Source: Polyporus tsugae (taxonomy: Eukaryota; Basidiomycota; Agaricomycetes; Polyporales; Polyporaceae). Taken from it: a stretch of 64,000 bases of DNA. A program made the position numbers and the translations under genes. The notes under the pieces are model-generated. The model ran no database searches and had not been told where the DNA came from. It saw nothing but the letters and a program-made list of their open reading frames with translations. Shown piece after piece: positions 11,701 to 23,249 of this stretch (positions are counted from its first letter, which is position 1; each line of letters opens with the position of its first letter). The stretch spans positions 2,852,001 to 2,916,000 of the forward strand of contig JAHRBS010000003.1 of assembly GCA_024305745.1 (NCBI GenBank), written 5' to 3'.

Positions 11701-12780
11701 GTTGCGGACGGTAGGTGTCGACGGCTTGTCAGCACCGCAAGGCGTGCGTCTCTGCACTGCCGTGTCATAGCGAGGCACGACGCCGCTTGGCTTGCACAAC
11801 GGAAGGAGGTGAAGAGCGGAGCGGCTGTAGAAATAGACATCGGGTAGCCGGGACGTCGACGTAATGGCTAACGTCTATTTCAGAGACCTCCCATTATCTC
11901 ATTAACACGAGGCCCCCCCTCCACATGGATGCCAACGTAGGAGACAGCCCTCATACGGCCTCCGCAGGCTCTGGCTTGACGACGCAGCTCTCATGCGCAT
12001 GGACTCAAGTTTGAGACTAGGCAGGTCGTCCTTATAACCGGATGGTTCATACCCCGCCTTATCGGAAACAGATACAATGCTGTATAGTCTCACAGGCCCG
12101 GGGAAGGGCGCGAGAAGGTGACTGTCAGTGAGAGACAGGGTCGGTTTATCGGACGAAGTGACGGTCTCTCACCCTCCATTACGAAAGGGAAGGGAGGTGA
12201 TAAGATTCGGTAACATCCTATAACGGTACAAGGTAAGTCATCAGACGTGATAGCGTGTCTTTTGCCCCGCTTTTTGCCTTCCGCCCGATATCGCCGTGGG
12301 ACTGCAATTACAGCACAACAATGAAAGAACCTCTCAGACGTTTCGCCATCCTGGCGCTACCTCCGAGACATTTGGGGCTCGACACTATGATTCAGTTAAC
12401 TACGCACCTTTGCCGCAATTGCGCACCCGCCGACTAGCGAGAGGGACCTTATACCGAGGGTGGTCTAGCTGCGCGTCGAAGCTGCAGTGGTGTTTTGGGC
12501 CGTTTGGTGTCATCCACTAAGTACGAGGGAGGATTCGAAAGACGTGAGATTGTGTTCGCATATTGTGCAGCTTGTCTGAATGCAAGTGTTCCATAGAGAT
12601 GACGTCAAGAGGTTATTTGAGTACAGAAAGGTTCGGGATAGAGGTTGAAACTTGAAGGAGCGATGCACAAGCAAACTTGCTGCCAGCGACAGCGGCTGTC
12701 GCGCGCCTCGGACTTGGGAGCCGAAATGACAAACCGTGGGAATATTGACAGTGGTACATAAGTAGTAACTTGTAATACTC
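8735..12780. repeat. Tandem segmental duplication, unit 1
   Basis: This segment is collinear with 13220-17195. Shared blocks in order are: the 3' flank of the family gene (8740 and 13225, both with tttcgtat), the gene itself (9378-10541 and 13722-15177), its 5' flank (around 10683 and 15283, with tgtccaggcac), a block at 11041 matching 15651 (gtgagaga and cttcgg), a block at 12290 matching 16690 (cctctcaga), and a block at 12725 matching 17160 (ccgtgggaatattga). Spacing between blocks differs through indels, and identity outside the gene is modest by eye. Limits are approximate. Confidence 0.65.
9378..10541 (-). CDS. Uncharacterised A-D family protein, copy B
   Basis: The model has four exons: 10541-10032, 9970-9794, 9733-9596 and 9536-9378, with introns of 59-61 nt, all in phase 0. 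The product is 327 residues. The first 170 are Pro/Ser-rich and probably disordered. The C-terminal 157 form a conserved domain: ITHPPELPAVSSCDF, then TLTLGDALKKDFSQIS, then KARLAYLVAREMEKYL, then FPYTLEDIILRRIDL and GTLRPRLYV. Copy A at 13722-15177 has the same exon sizes for exons 2 and 4 and the same intron positions. ATG 10541 was preferred over an upstream ATG because MSHNSLND lines up with MPHNSPSD of copy A. I do not recognise the family. There is no signal peptide, membrane segment or known catalytic motif. A strong shared domain with intact splicing argues that it is a working gene. Confidence 0.75.
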
Positions 12781-13219
12781 ATCCGTTGAATCCGTCCGTC
12801 ACGGTCAAACATTTTTTGTGCTTAAGTTCGTCCCAAAACATATTATCAACAGCCGTCTCGAGCTCGAAGTCTGGCATCCCCGGTGGCCAGCATCTGACGG
12901 GAGCCGTCATCTCCGCATGGGCATTGTTTCGTTCGCAAGGTGTGTCTTAGTGGTCGTACACACTGATCTCTCGGACCGGTTTCTTGGCGTCCTAGGAGAG
13001 GTTCGGCCACACGACTCTCCTTAGTCAAGAAACAGCATGGCTCGTGAACGTGCTCAAAATTGCAGTGTTTCAGATTTCACAGATACGGATCAGTGCATAG
13101 GCCGGTTGTCCAGTTAAATCAAGGGATCTCAGGCTCTCGAGATCCATGTGTATGATGAGTACTTCCCACGTATACATAGTTCGATGACGCAAAGGTCGTA
13201 GTATTACTGTACATAGATT
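10542..13219. other. Flank of copy B within the duplication, no gene seen
   Basis: This is noncoding or decayed sequence. Parts are paralogous to 15178-17195. Around 12250-12530 a short plus-strand stretch has leucine-rich character and could descend from an F-box-type gene, but stops and frame changes prevent a call. Confidence 0.4.
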
Positions 13220-16200
13220 TGCAACCCTCGTTTCGTATTTTTGGAGCCTTTGAGCCGGAAGCTCAGCTGGCCAGCTCCACCGGCGCAACTTAAGCTCCCT
13301 GCCACCTTCTGCCTTTCCTCGAGGTTGCCACCCCGTCCCCCTGCAGTCCCTCATCTCCAATGCTCGCTCAGGCTGAGGTAGAGAAAGTCGGTTCGTGAGG
13401 GCCGCGAGCTAGGGTGCGACTCGCCTACAAGCTGCACGACGCCACGGGATGGTTGAGTATTCGACAAGAGAGTAGCGAATCGGCGGAGCAGACGGCGACA
13501 GTAGAGTCGTTGGTATTGTGTAAGTATGGCGATCTTGTCCGCGTCCAGGTTGCCGGTGATACACGACAGATGCACGAATAGATATGTGCCGGAAACATTG
13601 AAACCAAACCATAGAATCCCGTATTAGGCGCAAGCCACGCGAACTGTGAAGAGCAGCAAAACCTGTTAGTGATTAGCGCGCCGGACCGAGGTATCATCAA
13701 TATCGGAGACTCACATGACCCTCAGCACGTCGCCATTGAGGTGGATCGGACAGAGCGGGGCCGACGGATGTTGACATACAGACGAGGCCGCAGGGTCCCC
13801 CTCGAGGTAAGGTCGATGCGGCGCAAAACAATGTCCTCCAGACTGTACGGGAATGGCTTGTGCCTCAACTTGCATTCATACTGACGGACGAGAACAGTGA
13901 GGCCACACAGCGCAAGGTCAGACCGTGGAAATAAGATCTTACCAGATACTTCTTCATTTCGCGCGCCACGAGGTGCGCGAGCCGAGCCTTGGACGGCTGC
14001 TCGATCACGGACTTGCGGGTCGTTATGACCGTGACTTGCATCCTCCGGGGACGGAACTCATTTCCGAGGTTGAACTAACCACGCATGTCAGTGGCTAGAC
14101 AATTAAGTCCCGGGCCGATAGACGAAGTATGGCGCACCTCAAGCCAGAAAGCCAGCTTCGCCGCGCAGGTATGGGATGGAAACGCGCGGCTCGTGCTGTC
14201 TCCAGATATCTGGGATAAGTGCTTTTTCAACGCGTCGCCAAGCGTCAGGGTGCCGCCGAATTCGCAGGAGGCAAGCACCGGGAATTCACGAGGAAGGGTG
14301 ATTTCTTCGGGAACCTGCGCGGGAGAAGGATGGGTCAGGCCTCAGAGAGGACACAGGACAGAATCAGTACACGTCTCACCATGGGAATCGAAGGGCCAGG
14401 AGCGCCGGCTGCTGTCAGCCGCGTGACACCTCCCGTGACGGACGATTCGGTGTTCGAAGTCGCAGCAGGGGCGAAGGTGACACTGGGAGGGAGCATGGAC
14501 CGCGAGGGCGTGGGGTTGCCCGGCACGCGCGTCTGCCCCTGCCCCTGCGCGTCGTCATCTTCCGCGGGCCGTTTCTCCCCCCAAATAGTTGCATCTTGAT
14601 CAGAGTGCTCGCTCAGCCTGCTGATGCTCTCCGACCGCCGGATGCTGTAAAGCCGTGACTGGTCCAGGGACAGCGGGCGCCCGTGTGACCCCGACGGCGC
14701 ACTAGAAGGTGCGTCGAAGAGCTGCGTCACCGATGTCCCTCTCCGCATTGGAATCAGAGGCCTCTGCGTCGCGAAGTTGTCTTCAGACAGGGTCACCGGG
14801 GCCCCGGCAAAAGGAGCTGCAGAACCAACGCCGAGCGCGTCGGTTCCAACAGCAACTGGAGGAAACAGCTCGGAGATGCTAGGGGGGATCTGGGGCTGGA
14901 ACTGATACCTCCAGTCAAGTGTGGTTGTGGGGAGGAAATCCGAGGTGTGGTAGCGAGGACCTCGGGATGGACCCTGTTCCTCCGGAGGGTTGAAGGGACT
15001 CGGAAGGGATACGGAGGAAGATGCCCAGGGTACGGCGAGGGAAGGTTGCACGTACGGGAGGACTTTCAGCCCGGGTTGCTGGACAAATGTGCTGAACAGT
15101 GCAGAGTAGTCGTACATAGTCCAGGTGCCCTCGCCATCGGCGGCGAAATAAGGATCGCTGGGACTGTTGTGCGGCATTGCTTGTGGAGGTGTTGACGGCC
15201 AGACGGGGTTTCAGCTTGGCCTTTTGGCGTTGGGCGAGGAGGGACAGGAGACGCGTCGACGCACAGTGCAAATGCTGCCTTTTGTCCAGGCACTCTGGGC
15301 CGAGCGTGACCTGAGGCAGAGCTCAACGTGCACAATATCCAGGAAGGGCTTCTTTACGGTCGGCGCACGATAATTGGGCGGGCATGCGGCAGTGGGCAGG
15401 AGGGATCCTCGTGATGGCTGAGGCTTCTCCAACGATGGCGGAGGGATATCTGTGGTGAACCAAGCAGCGTGCCGTTTGCCATGCTGCAGAACTGACTTCA
15501 GGGGAGAATGTGGGAGAGGAGAGGGGATCTGCCGGACACAGAGTAAGGTGTTTATGAAGAGAGTCGGAAGCAAAGAGTCTCCATACGACGCACTAGCGGC
15601 CATGGCCACGGCGCTTCGGCGGCCTGACCCGGTCGTGCATCGGCGGCGGATGTCGAGCGGGGCATCTTGACAGCTGTGAGAGAACTTCGGCGGGCCCCAG
15701 AGAGTGGCTGCTCACGCCCGGGTCCACACCTCCGGGTTCCGGGAGGTTCGACAACGTGCGCTCATCCATTTGTCTCTCTGCACTGCGGACGGAAATATTA
15801 ATATTCCTCTCTTCTTTTCAGCATAACAGCGAACACGATGATTCAGAATGAAAAACGCGAGGAAACTTTATGCCCGGATATCCCACTGACGCCGAGTCGA
15901 ACAGCCCTGGGCAGTGCCTCTTCGGAGCCCTTGTTCCGGGGGGCGGGGGGGGGGCGGGGATGTGGTTCCCAGACGCGTGCGTACTCGGGTCGTGCGTCAA
16001 ACCAACGCGTCGCTCGATATCCATCCTCCGCTATGCTCCCTCCGTGTTATACATGCACTGACTCCGAGTCCTGCTACAGCCGTGCGCTCGACGCAAGGCC
16101 TTTCAGCATCGTGGTTCGCTTCCAAGCTCGTAGGGCTGGATGGCACGACCGGGGATCCATCTGGGTGGTAAGCCAAATGTATGTACGGCAGCCGACCCCG

Positions 16201-17195
16201 TCTTAGCTAGATTATCGACAAACGTAGGGTATAGGCTCGGAATGGGGGCAGCTGAGGGGATAGTACGTGTTTCCCGCAAGAAGCGGCAATCCTCCAGCCG
16301 TCACTTGCACGAAAGCCACCGGAAACGATAGTGTTGGGTCTCTGCCTGAATTTTCGCTCTCCGCCCGATAATCCCACCCGTGCGAGCATATCGTGCGAGG
16401 GCGATGATTCTGAATTTAATGGGGCTTAACTAACTTAGCTGTGAGGAGACCGAAAGCGGTCTGCAAACTGACAGTCCAAAATCATAACCCAGGGCGGTCA
16501 GCTTGTCTACATCGATATGAACCCGAGACGACCGACACTGTGTCCAGACTTTCGACTACTGAATGCCGACAGGGAGTGTGGGCGGGACGCTCGGCCATTG
16601 AGCGGCTGGGGCTCGTATCAATGTTGGCTGGCTAACCAACTTGAATGAGTTTTTTTCGAAGACGATTATCACTTAGCAAACCCCTGGTGATCACGGCACA
16701 GGGATTAATGAGCCTCTCAGATGTTTCACCCGGATAGCGCTACATCTGAGACGTTCTAGTATGTGGATGTTGAAGATAAGAGACACGCACGATCGCCGCA
16801 GTCTCGCCGCAGGGCGGAGCCCATTTGTGGGCCAGAAACTAACAACATAACGAGATATTTTCAGTCGATTGCGCACCTTTCTGCTATTGCGCAGTTGTTG
16901 ACTGTCCGCAAAATGGTGGATGTCAAAGACAAGACAATCTTGCAACGTGTCAAAGTTGCATTCGGCGAAAGTTCAAAGAGTCTTGAGCAGTCTCCTATCG
17001 AAGGATTGAAGATACGTGAGTGCCTCTTTCTGCATAAGTTGTGATCTATTTATCAGTGCTCCATAGAGACGAAAGCCAGAGGTAATTGTAGAGGAGGTAC
17101 AAGGCAGCCTTTCGGATGCGCACGGCGTGTAGAAAGCGAGGCTACGGTGCTCGATCAACACCGTGGGAATATTGAGGGGCAAACATGTCCCAGCT
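13220..17195. repeat. Tandem segmental duplication, unit 2
   Basis: This is the second unit of the direct duplication whose first unit is 8735-12780. It has the same order of blocks and the same orientation, with the family gene copy A inside. The limits were jud­ged by eye from the first and last shared blocks and may be off by a few hundred bases. Confidence 0.65.
13722..15177 (-). CDS. Uncharacterised A-D family protein, copy A
   Basis: The model has four exons: 15177-14380, 14314-14138, 14074-13943 and 13880-13722, with introns of 62-65 nt, all in phase 0. The product is 421 residues. Residues 1-266 are a Ser/Pro/Gln-rich, low-complexity region with an acidic and Lys stretch (EKRPAEDDDAQGQ). 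Residues 267-421 are the conserved domain: ITLPREFPVLASCEF, then TLTLGDALKKHLSQIS, then LGNEFRPRRMQVTV, then KARLAHLVAREMKKYL, then FPYSLEDIVLRRIDL and GTLRPRLYV. Identity with copy B is high in the domain and low in the tail, where A is about 96 residues longer. No known family is recognised. The domain is rich in paired basic and hydrophobic residues and could be a protein- or nucleic-acid-binding fold, but that is only inference. Confidence 0.8.
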
Positions 17196-18977
17196 CATTG
17201 TTAGATGTCACTCGCTCGTCCTCCTCAATGACTCAACCTCTACGTCGCTCACAATCCAGCTTTCGCTAGAGCATATACAGGGTAAGTCATTTTCTCCACC
17301 ACCCAAGGACTATGAAAGTTTAAATCTACTACTTCAAGTTTACCAGACTCGGTCGCCAAAATCTTAAATGCATCTTCGAAGCGGTTGGCTCTCACTTTTG
17401 CTACAGCGTTTTCGCCCACTAGTAGTTTAAAATCTAAGAGCTACAGGATCCCGAGGCAACCCCCGCGAGGCACGGAGCGCGAATTAGCCACCGTAAGTCC
17501 GTTATTAAACCCTGACAGCATGACGTGGGTCGCTTCCAAAACACAATATCAGCCACCTCGCAGTCATCCGATCCCACCATTCTAGCATTGCGGCACCTTC
17601 CGTCACCCATCCCGGCTTTAGGTGAGTCGATGTCGTGGGTTTTTCCCTGGCGATGACAGCTCTTATCGACACTTACGCGTTACGTGTTGAACGGATCCAG
17701 GGCCGACTTCTACCCTTACGCAACTGTCACTTAAACTTATGGAAAGCCCCATCGCACGACATTGGTCGCCATTTAAACGGCTCGAGACAAGCTACGTTAG
17801 CGGTTAGACTTCACAGTTCTTCGTCAATATTCGACGCGACCTGAAGCTTGAAGGTCGAAGCGAATTGTATCTGTCCGGGGTGAGTACGAGCAACCTTTTG
17901 AAGCGTTTTATGCGACATTACGGGGATTCAGATCCCATAGATCCCCCTGCCGCTCGCAGCTTGCCACTTACGGCGACATTGTGGCATGAACCCTGAGCGC
18001 CGAGCACTGCTGTGTATTCAGTAGTATCCGTTGCTATCGATACTGCAGCACTTGTCATGCACTGAAACACCTCGCCGTCTGTTATGGCGTTCAAGCGAAA
18101 CACATCAAGCACGAATGGAAGTATCTTTGGGTTCTAGACTCAGCCCGACAACCAGGTCGGGTATATATCGCCGATGCAAGGTGGATAGGTAGGTACTTAC
18201 TCAAATTTGTCTTCGTCACTAGAATTATGCTTGGCTCGTTAGGTTTCTACGATTCAAGCGGACATTTCCTGCGAACTTCTCGGAGCACGTCTTCTCCGGA
18301 TTGTTCTTCCTCCCGGCCACTCCAATGCGATTTCTACTGGACCGGATACAGCCGTCGCCAAATCTCGCTGAACACCCCTCCGGCCACTGGGCGACACGAC
18401 TGATCTGCAGTGGGACCGATGCACGTCAACTCGACACCAGTCGAATGGACCCTTCCCGGCTACCTGTCCTAGGAGCTGCATCTTTACCTCACCGCCGTGT
18501 GCGACGACGCACATCTAACCAATGAATCAAGAATGTGGAATACGATCATCGGAGGCAGTGTCGGAGGGTTCCCGTGAGTTGCCTTTTTCGATTTTCCGTC
18601 ATATGTATCACTGATCGGTTTATGTGACGTGGGTGGACTACTGTATGTAGTTATCATTGTTCTTCGCGAAGAATGCCGATGAACCTCCCTCTTTCGTCGT
18701 CTTCTCAGCCAAACCACATCACGTCCACACATGGCAGATGGAGGTGGAATGCTCCGGAATGCATATGGCAAGCTACGCCTCGGACGCCCTCGAGCCTGCG
18801 GTCGTACAGGTCGCGCTATCCCTGGCCTATGCAACCGCGCTAGTGGATGTTCCCTGCAGATCCGGGCTGCGCGTATGTCTGACCAATGTCTCCCAACGCC
18901 GACTCTGCTAACCACGAATGGAACCGTGGCCTTTTTGATTGAGTTTCCCTCGAAGTTCGGGTCAGCGTCGCGAGATC
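15178..18977. other. Degenerate region, no intact gene
   Basis: The left part belongs to duplication unit 2. At 17185-18550 the plus strand holds short leucine-rich pieces in changing frames (for example SGWLSLLLQRFRPL and ILALRHLPSPIPAL) that recall the LRR part of F-box proteins such as the one at 2046. Too many stops interrupt them for a gene call. A poly-G run (agggcgggggggggg type) lies near 15940-15955. Confidence 0.3.
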
Positions 18978-18983
18978 TATAAA
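18978..18983 (+). promoter_or_regulatory. TATA box for gene D
   Basis: TATAAA lies 175 bases upstream of the ATG at 19158. A pyrimidine-rich leader (around 19040-19140) follows, as is usual before fungal starts. Confidence 0.5.
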
Positions 18984-19157
18984 GTGCGTGTGATTTCCGT
19001 CATGTTCCCCCTAGATCACAACGCTCACTTTCACCTTCTCGCTCATTGACCCAGAGTTGTTTGTCGCTTTTACTTCTTCACCCTACTGTGCTCGGCTTGT
19101 CCTTCCTTACAGTCTATTCCCGCGATTCCTCGCTCTCCTCGAACACGTACTAAGGTC

Positions 19158-20692
19158 ATGGAGCAAGCTCCTCTCCAAATCGCTCAGGAACTGCAGGTGA
19201 CGATCTCGCTAATGCTTCCACCGTTTCGCCTCTGACGGCTTCCCCAGCTCAACCAACTTCCCGAAGGTACTGAGATTCAAGTTCGTCCAGTGCCGCTGGC
19301 TTTTGCGTACAAGAGGTTAGGCGGGGAGTGGATTCCGATAGAATCAGATCCAACGGTGTACGAGCCTTTGGTACGTAGCCGTTGAGCGCCCTCATTCCCA
19401 GTCCTTCGCAGTCAACCCTGACCTTTCGCTTGTGTCAGATCGGGGATGACTTTCCCTTGGGCAGCATCGCTATAGATCCTGAGGAAATCGGATACGTGAA
19501 GGGCTTTGCTGGTTGCCTGTGGCACCCACGGGGCCCCCCATGCCTCTGTATGAAACCTCTCTGCTGGCTACGCGCTGGTCGCGTTGTAAGTGAAATTTTT
19601 CCTAGTGCAGGTGTGGCGTGTCTGACTTCCCTCCAGCGTGCTCCGCATCCTCCTTCGAATGATGCCGCCGCAGCCCCATCAGGCGCCAATGAGGACATTG
19701 CCATGGGTGTCGTGGTCCCCGCTCACGACCTCCAGGCTGATTTCCCCCATGCAAAGCCGGGTTTCGTGAGTTTCATCGCGGACAGTCCGTCCATGCTAGA
19801 TGCAGAGATAGCTGACTTCATGTCGTAGCAGAACTTGGATGACGGTCTTGATGGTCATCATTCCGGCCCCTCCCTTCCTGCTCCCGGTGACTATGGACAG
19901 TCGATGAGAAACGGCAGCTTCGGTCACTACGAAGTGAGTGGCATTGATGGACCTCGCTTCGCGGCACCCGCCGGCTCAGAAGAGGTCCATCATATGTTTA
20001 ACGAATTACAGATGGCCGACGAGGAAGAAATACAGCCCCCCTCTCAGTTCGCCCCCGCTGGCAGTCATGTTGTAGACGTGCGTCTATTACTTTCGGACTG
20101 TTTTGCGGCAGCACTGACTTGCAGTAGAACGAATTGCAAGAGGTTCGGCATACGAACCTCGGCTTGGATGACTGCACCATATACTTCGACCAGCAAGGCA
20201 ACGGCATACCCTTGACGGCCGTCAATACTTTGGATAAGGAACCGCTCGCCTTCGAACAAGACGTCTCGTTGGGCATCAAGGCTTCTATCCGATTCAGGTT
20301 CAAGTACTGGCAGGTGCGGGAGCTACGACGACCGGCTTTTGCTTCCAGCAGATACTCATGCTCGATGCAGAACATCCCCGATCTCAGGGAACATGTCGAC
20401 AGGCGAAAGCAGGTGAACATTCGTCGTGGCAGCAAGGACGGCACCCCGATCTCGTTGAGGGCGATGGCCAGGCTCGTCTTTTCTGAGCTCATGGCAGAAA
20501 TGGTGAGCTCTCCACGTGTGTTGGGTTGATTGCGAAGGAGTGCTGATGCATGCGTGTTAGAAAACCATGGCCGACTTGAGCTACCCTCTGCGCCATGGTG
20601 GTGTGCCGGTCAGGGTTGAGGAACTCGTGCTGGTCCGGATTGAACGCATCAAGTTTGGGACTCTCCAGCCGGTATTTGTCCTCAGACAATGA
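19158..20692 (+). CDS. Uncharacterised A-D family protein, distant member D
   Basis: The model has eight exons: 19158-19196, 19248-19370, 19439-19585, 19637-19765, 19829-20077, 20128-20313, 20371-20502 and 20561-20692. All introns are in phase 0, and the product is 378 residues. The N-terminal third (VRPVPLAFAYKRLGGEW, then FPLGSIAIDPEEIGYVKGF) is absent from A and B. The C-terminus aligns with their domain: RFKYW|Q, then DRRKQVNI, then ARLVFSELMAEM|, then VPVRVEELVLVRIERI and GTLQPVFVL. The introns marked | fall at the same sites as introns 2 and 3 of A and B, which supports common descent beyond the weak residue identity. Function is unknown. The last intron acceptor and the stop at 20690-20692 are clear. 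At intron 4 the acceptor could be three bases later. Confidence 0.8.
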
Positions 20693-21026
20693 GTCCATGT
20701 CGAGAATCGGGGTCTCGCAAAGTGCCCCTGTTTTCTCTAACTGTGCGTGTCACTAGAGAGTTTGTACTACTGTATTTCTTGAGATCTCGCACTATCACTA
20801 TCGGACACCACGTTTATGCTGGAGATCATAAACGGACTTACCTCGGACAATTGACTTGGACTTCTCGTGTTTGTAATCGGACTAGTACTAGATTTGTTAC
20901 TCAATTACAATTTGTCCCGCGTTTCTTCCCGGCCAATCCACTCCAGGCAACTATGTAGTACTCCTCCCACCCAACCAAATACCTTGGTTACCGTCTACGC
21001 GAGCACAGTTGAGTCATCCAAACCCC
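20693..21026. other. Convergent intergenic region
   Basis: This stretch holds the 3' flanks of gene D and the GH32 gene. It is AT-richer than either gene, with nothing recognised in it. Confidence 0.5.
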
Positions 21027-22823
21027 CTAAAGCTCCCTAACATCTTTCTTCATGAGGCTTGGCACCGACGGACTTGGGCTTGGGGCTATGGAAGTTCGTG
21101 TGCCGTTCCCTGGCCAAACGCTCTCCAACCCGCGGACGGTGACGTTGACGACCGCGTCCACCGGCAGGCCCTTGGTGTCTACCGTCATCCGCGTCAGCGG
21201 CTCCTGCGGATAAGCCAACACCGTCGCGTTCGCCGCGCCCCCATTCAGGAACACCTCCAGCATGCTCCTGTCGAACACCGCAGACAGCGTCCACGTCCCG
21301 TCCCCGGGCGCGGCGACGCTCGCGGAGAACTTGTCCGTGAAGAGCGGGTTCGTGAACCCGTGCGCGCCCGAGCGATCGACGTACGCGTACCCGAGGGCGA
21401 AGAGGAAACCGCCCGAGATCGACTCGCCTGACGTCGGACTGGAGAGAGCGAACGTCAGCGCCGCGCCGAAGTCCGTCCCGTCCAGCGACGGTCCTGCGAG
21501 GTCGTGCAGGCCGGTGGCGTCGATCTCGAAGTAGAACGCGCCGCTCGCGGTGCTGCTCAGGTCCATTTCGAGCGTCCCGCTCTCGTTCCAGCTCTTGCGC
21601 ATGACCGCGCCAGGGTTCGGGTCAAACACGGGGCTCGGGTCAGCGGGGAGAGCGACGAGGTTCCACCCCGCGGGGGCCTGGGAGGTTTTTGTGAGGAACA
21701 TGCGCTTCGGGAGCGTCATCGCGCCACGCCACCCCTCTTGCGCGGTTGAGACGAGCGCCGCGTACTGCGCGTTCGCTGCCCATGCGAGGAGAAGAACGTC
21801 CTCGCCCTCGGGGGTGCCGTAGAAGAACTGGGCGGCGTAGCTGTCCTTGCCGAACTCCATGAAGCGCGTCGCGTCGTCGATGGGGGTGAAATGTGTGCCG
21901 TTGAACGTCCCGGGGAAGTACTGCGTGGTCGAGCCGCCTTGCGGCGAGCCGAAGTTGACGCCGATGATGAGGACGTACATGTCGCCCTGGTCTGCGGTGG
22001 AACCCGACGGGTCGCGAAGGGGTATGCGGACAAGGTTCGGGCACTCATATTCCAAGCCGAGGAGACCGCGGTGGGAGAAATTGGATGTGTGCGTCCAGAT
22101 CTTGAGATCGGGGGAGGTGTACATCGCGATGAAGAATTCCGAGGAGTGCGCGACGACCATGGCCCAGCGCATGGTCTCCGCGTGCCAGAAGACCTTGGGG
22201 TCGCGGAACGACTTCGACCCCACGTCGATCACTGGGTTGTTGGAGAAGCGCGTGAAGGTGTAGCCGCCGTCGCGCGAGTACGCGATCTCCTGGAGTTGAG
22301 CGCGAGGGGTATTGAGGGTGTAGATCGCAACAACGCCATTGGTTTGGTTTGGGAAGAAGCCAGAGGTGTTGTTGATATCAACGACCGCGGAGCCGCTAAA
22401 GACTTGAGAGTCGGATGTAGGTGGATAGATCGCGATAGGTTGATCGACCCAGTGGTAGAGATCCTTGCTAGTCGCATGTCCCCAGTGCTGGTTCCCTCCG
22501 AGCAGGCCAGTCGGATTATCTATACTTGAGGATCAGTGGTACAGCTTAGTACGATAACTGAAAATGCTGACATTGGTAGTACAGATGGTAGATTCCGCCA
22601 GCGTCGATGTGGAGACCGTTGGGGTCATTCATCCAATTCTGGACCACTTGCGTCAATACACCTCGCGACAAGCGACCGATGCTTTACTCACGTTAGGCGG
22701 CGTGAAGTGGACCTGTGGCCGCCACAGGCCGCTATCGGTGTCCCAAGCAGAATCCAACCGAACGGGAACTGCATTGCTAGACGATGATATTGCCTCGCCT
22801 GCAGAAACGGTGCTGAGTAACAT
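21027..22823 (-). CDS. GH32 secreted fructosidase (invertase/exo-inulinase type)
   Basis: The exons are 22823-22692, 22638-22572 and 22519-21027, with introns of 53 and 52 nt in phase, giving about 563 residues. Family motifs are complete. WMNDPNG near residue 46 carries the nucleophile Asp. FRDPKV near 171 is the transition-state RDP motif. ECPNL near 227 carries the acid/base Glu. A C-terminal beta-sandwich follows (VFDRSMLEVFLNGG). It should hydrolyse terminal fructose from sucrose, inulin or levan outside the cell. The signal peptide is awkward: the frame before the ATG continues hydrophobically (STTLFWMLLSTVSA) without another ATG, so the real start may be in an unseen upstream exon or may have mutated. 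The sequence cannot separate invertase from exo-inulinase activity. Confidence 0.88.
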
Positions 22824-23249
22824 CCAGAATAGTGTAGTTGAAGACCTAATGACGGACGTATTTTGCAGAAGGAGTAGGCACAGGGAGCGGATGAAGCAGA
22901 GGCAAAGGCCAAGTGCGCTGTGATATCTCCGAGCTCGCGGCTGCCTCGAACTCGTTCCATGAAGCTTCCTTTCGGTGAACCTTGACCAGATCTGAACCTT
23001 ATATTATTTAATATCATACAGCTCTGGAGGGTCATTATAATAAGAGAACGACACCCACTCAAAAACGAACGTTGGAACTTGCGTTGCAATGTGGTTGGCA
23101 GATTGCGATTCCAATAGGGACCTGTGTCATCCTGCCGAGTGGGAGCGAGTTCAGGCCGCCCGACGCAATCGAAACCTCTGTGGTCACCCTCAACTCAGTC
23201 AACGCAAAGTATGGGGTTGCCGCAGCACTATACACCCTTCCTCTTCGTC
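22824..23249 (-). promoter_or_regulatory. Upstream region of the GH32 gene with a TATA-like element
   Basis: Read on the minus strand, an AT-rich block at about 22990-23010 contains TATAAG roughly 180 bases before the ATG at 22823. It is a plausible core promoter. No specific regulator site was recognised. Confidence 0.35.

Noticed and set aside
17185..18550. F-box or LRR gene relic
   Set aside because: Leucine-rich scraps in several frames are suggestive, but too short and broken for a firm call. It is described only as a degenerate region.
21891..22529. 212-codon plus-strand frame inside the GH32 gene
   Set aside because: It is antisense to the conserved GH32 coding sequence and lacks any signature.
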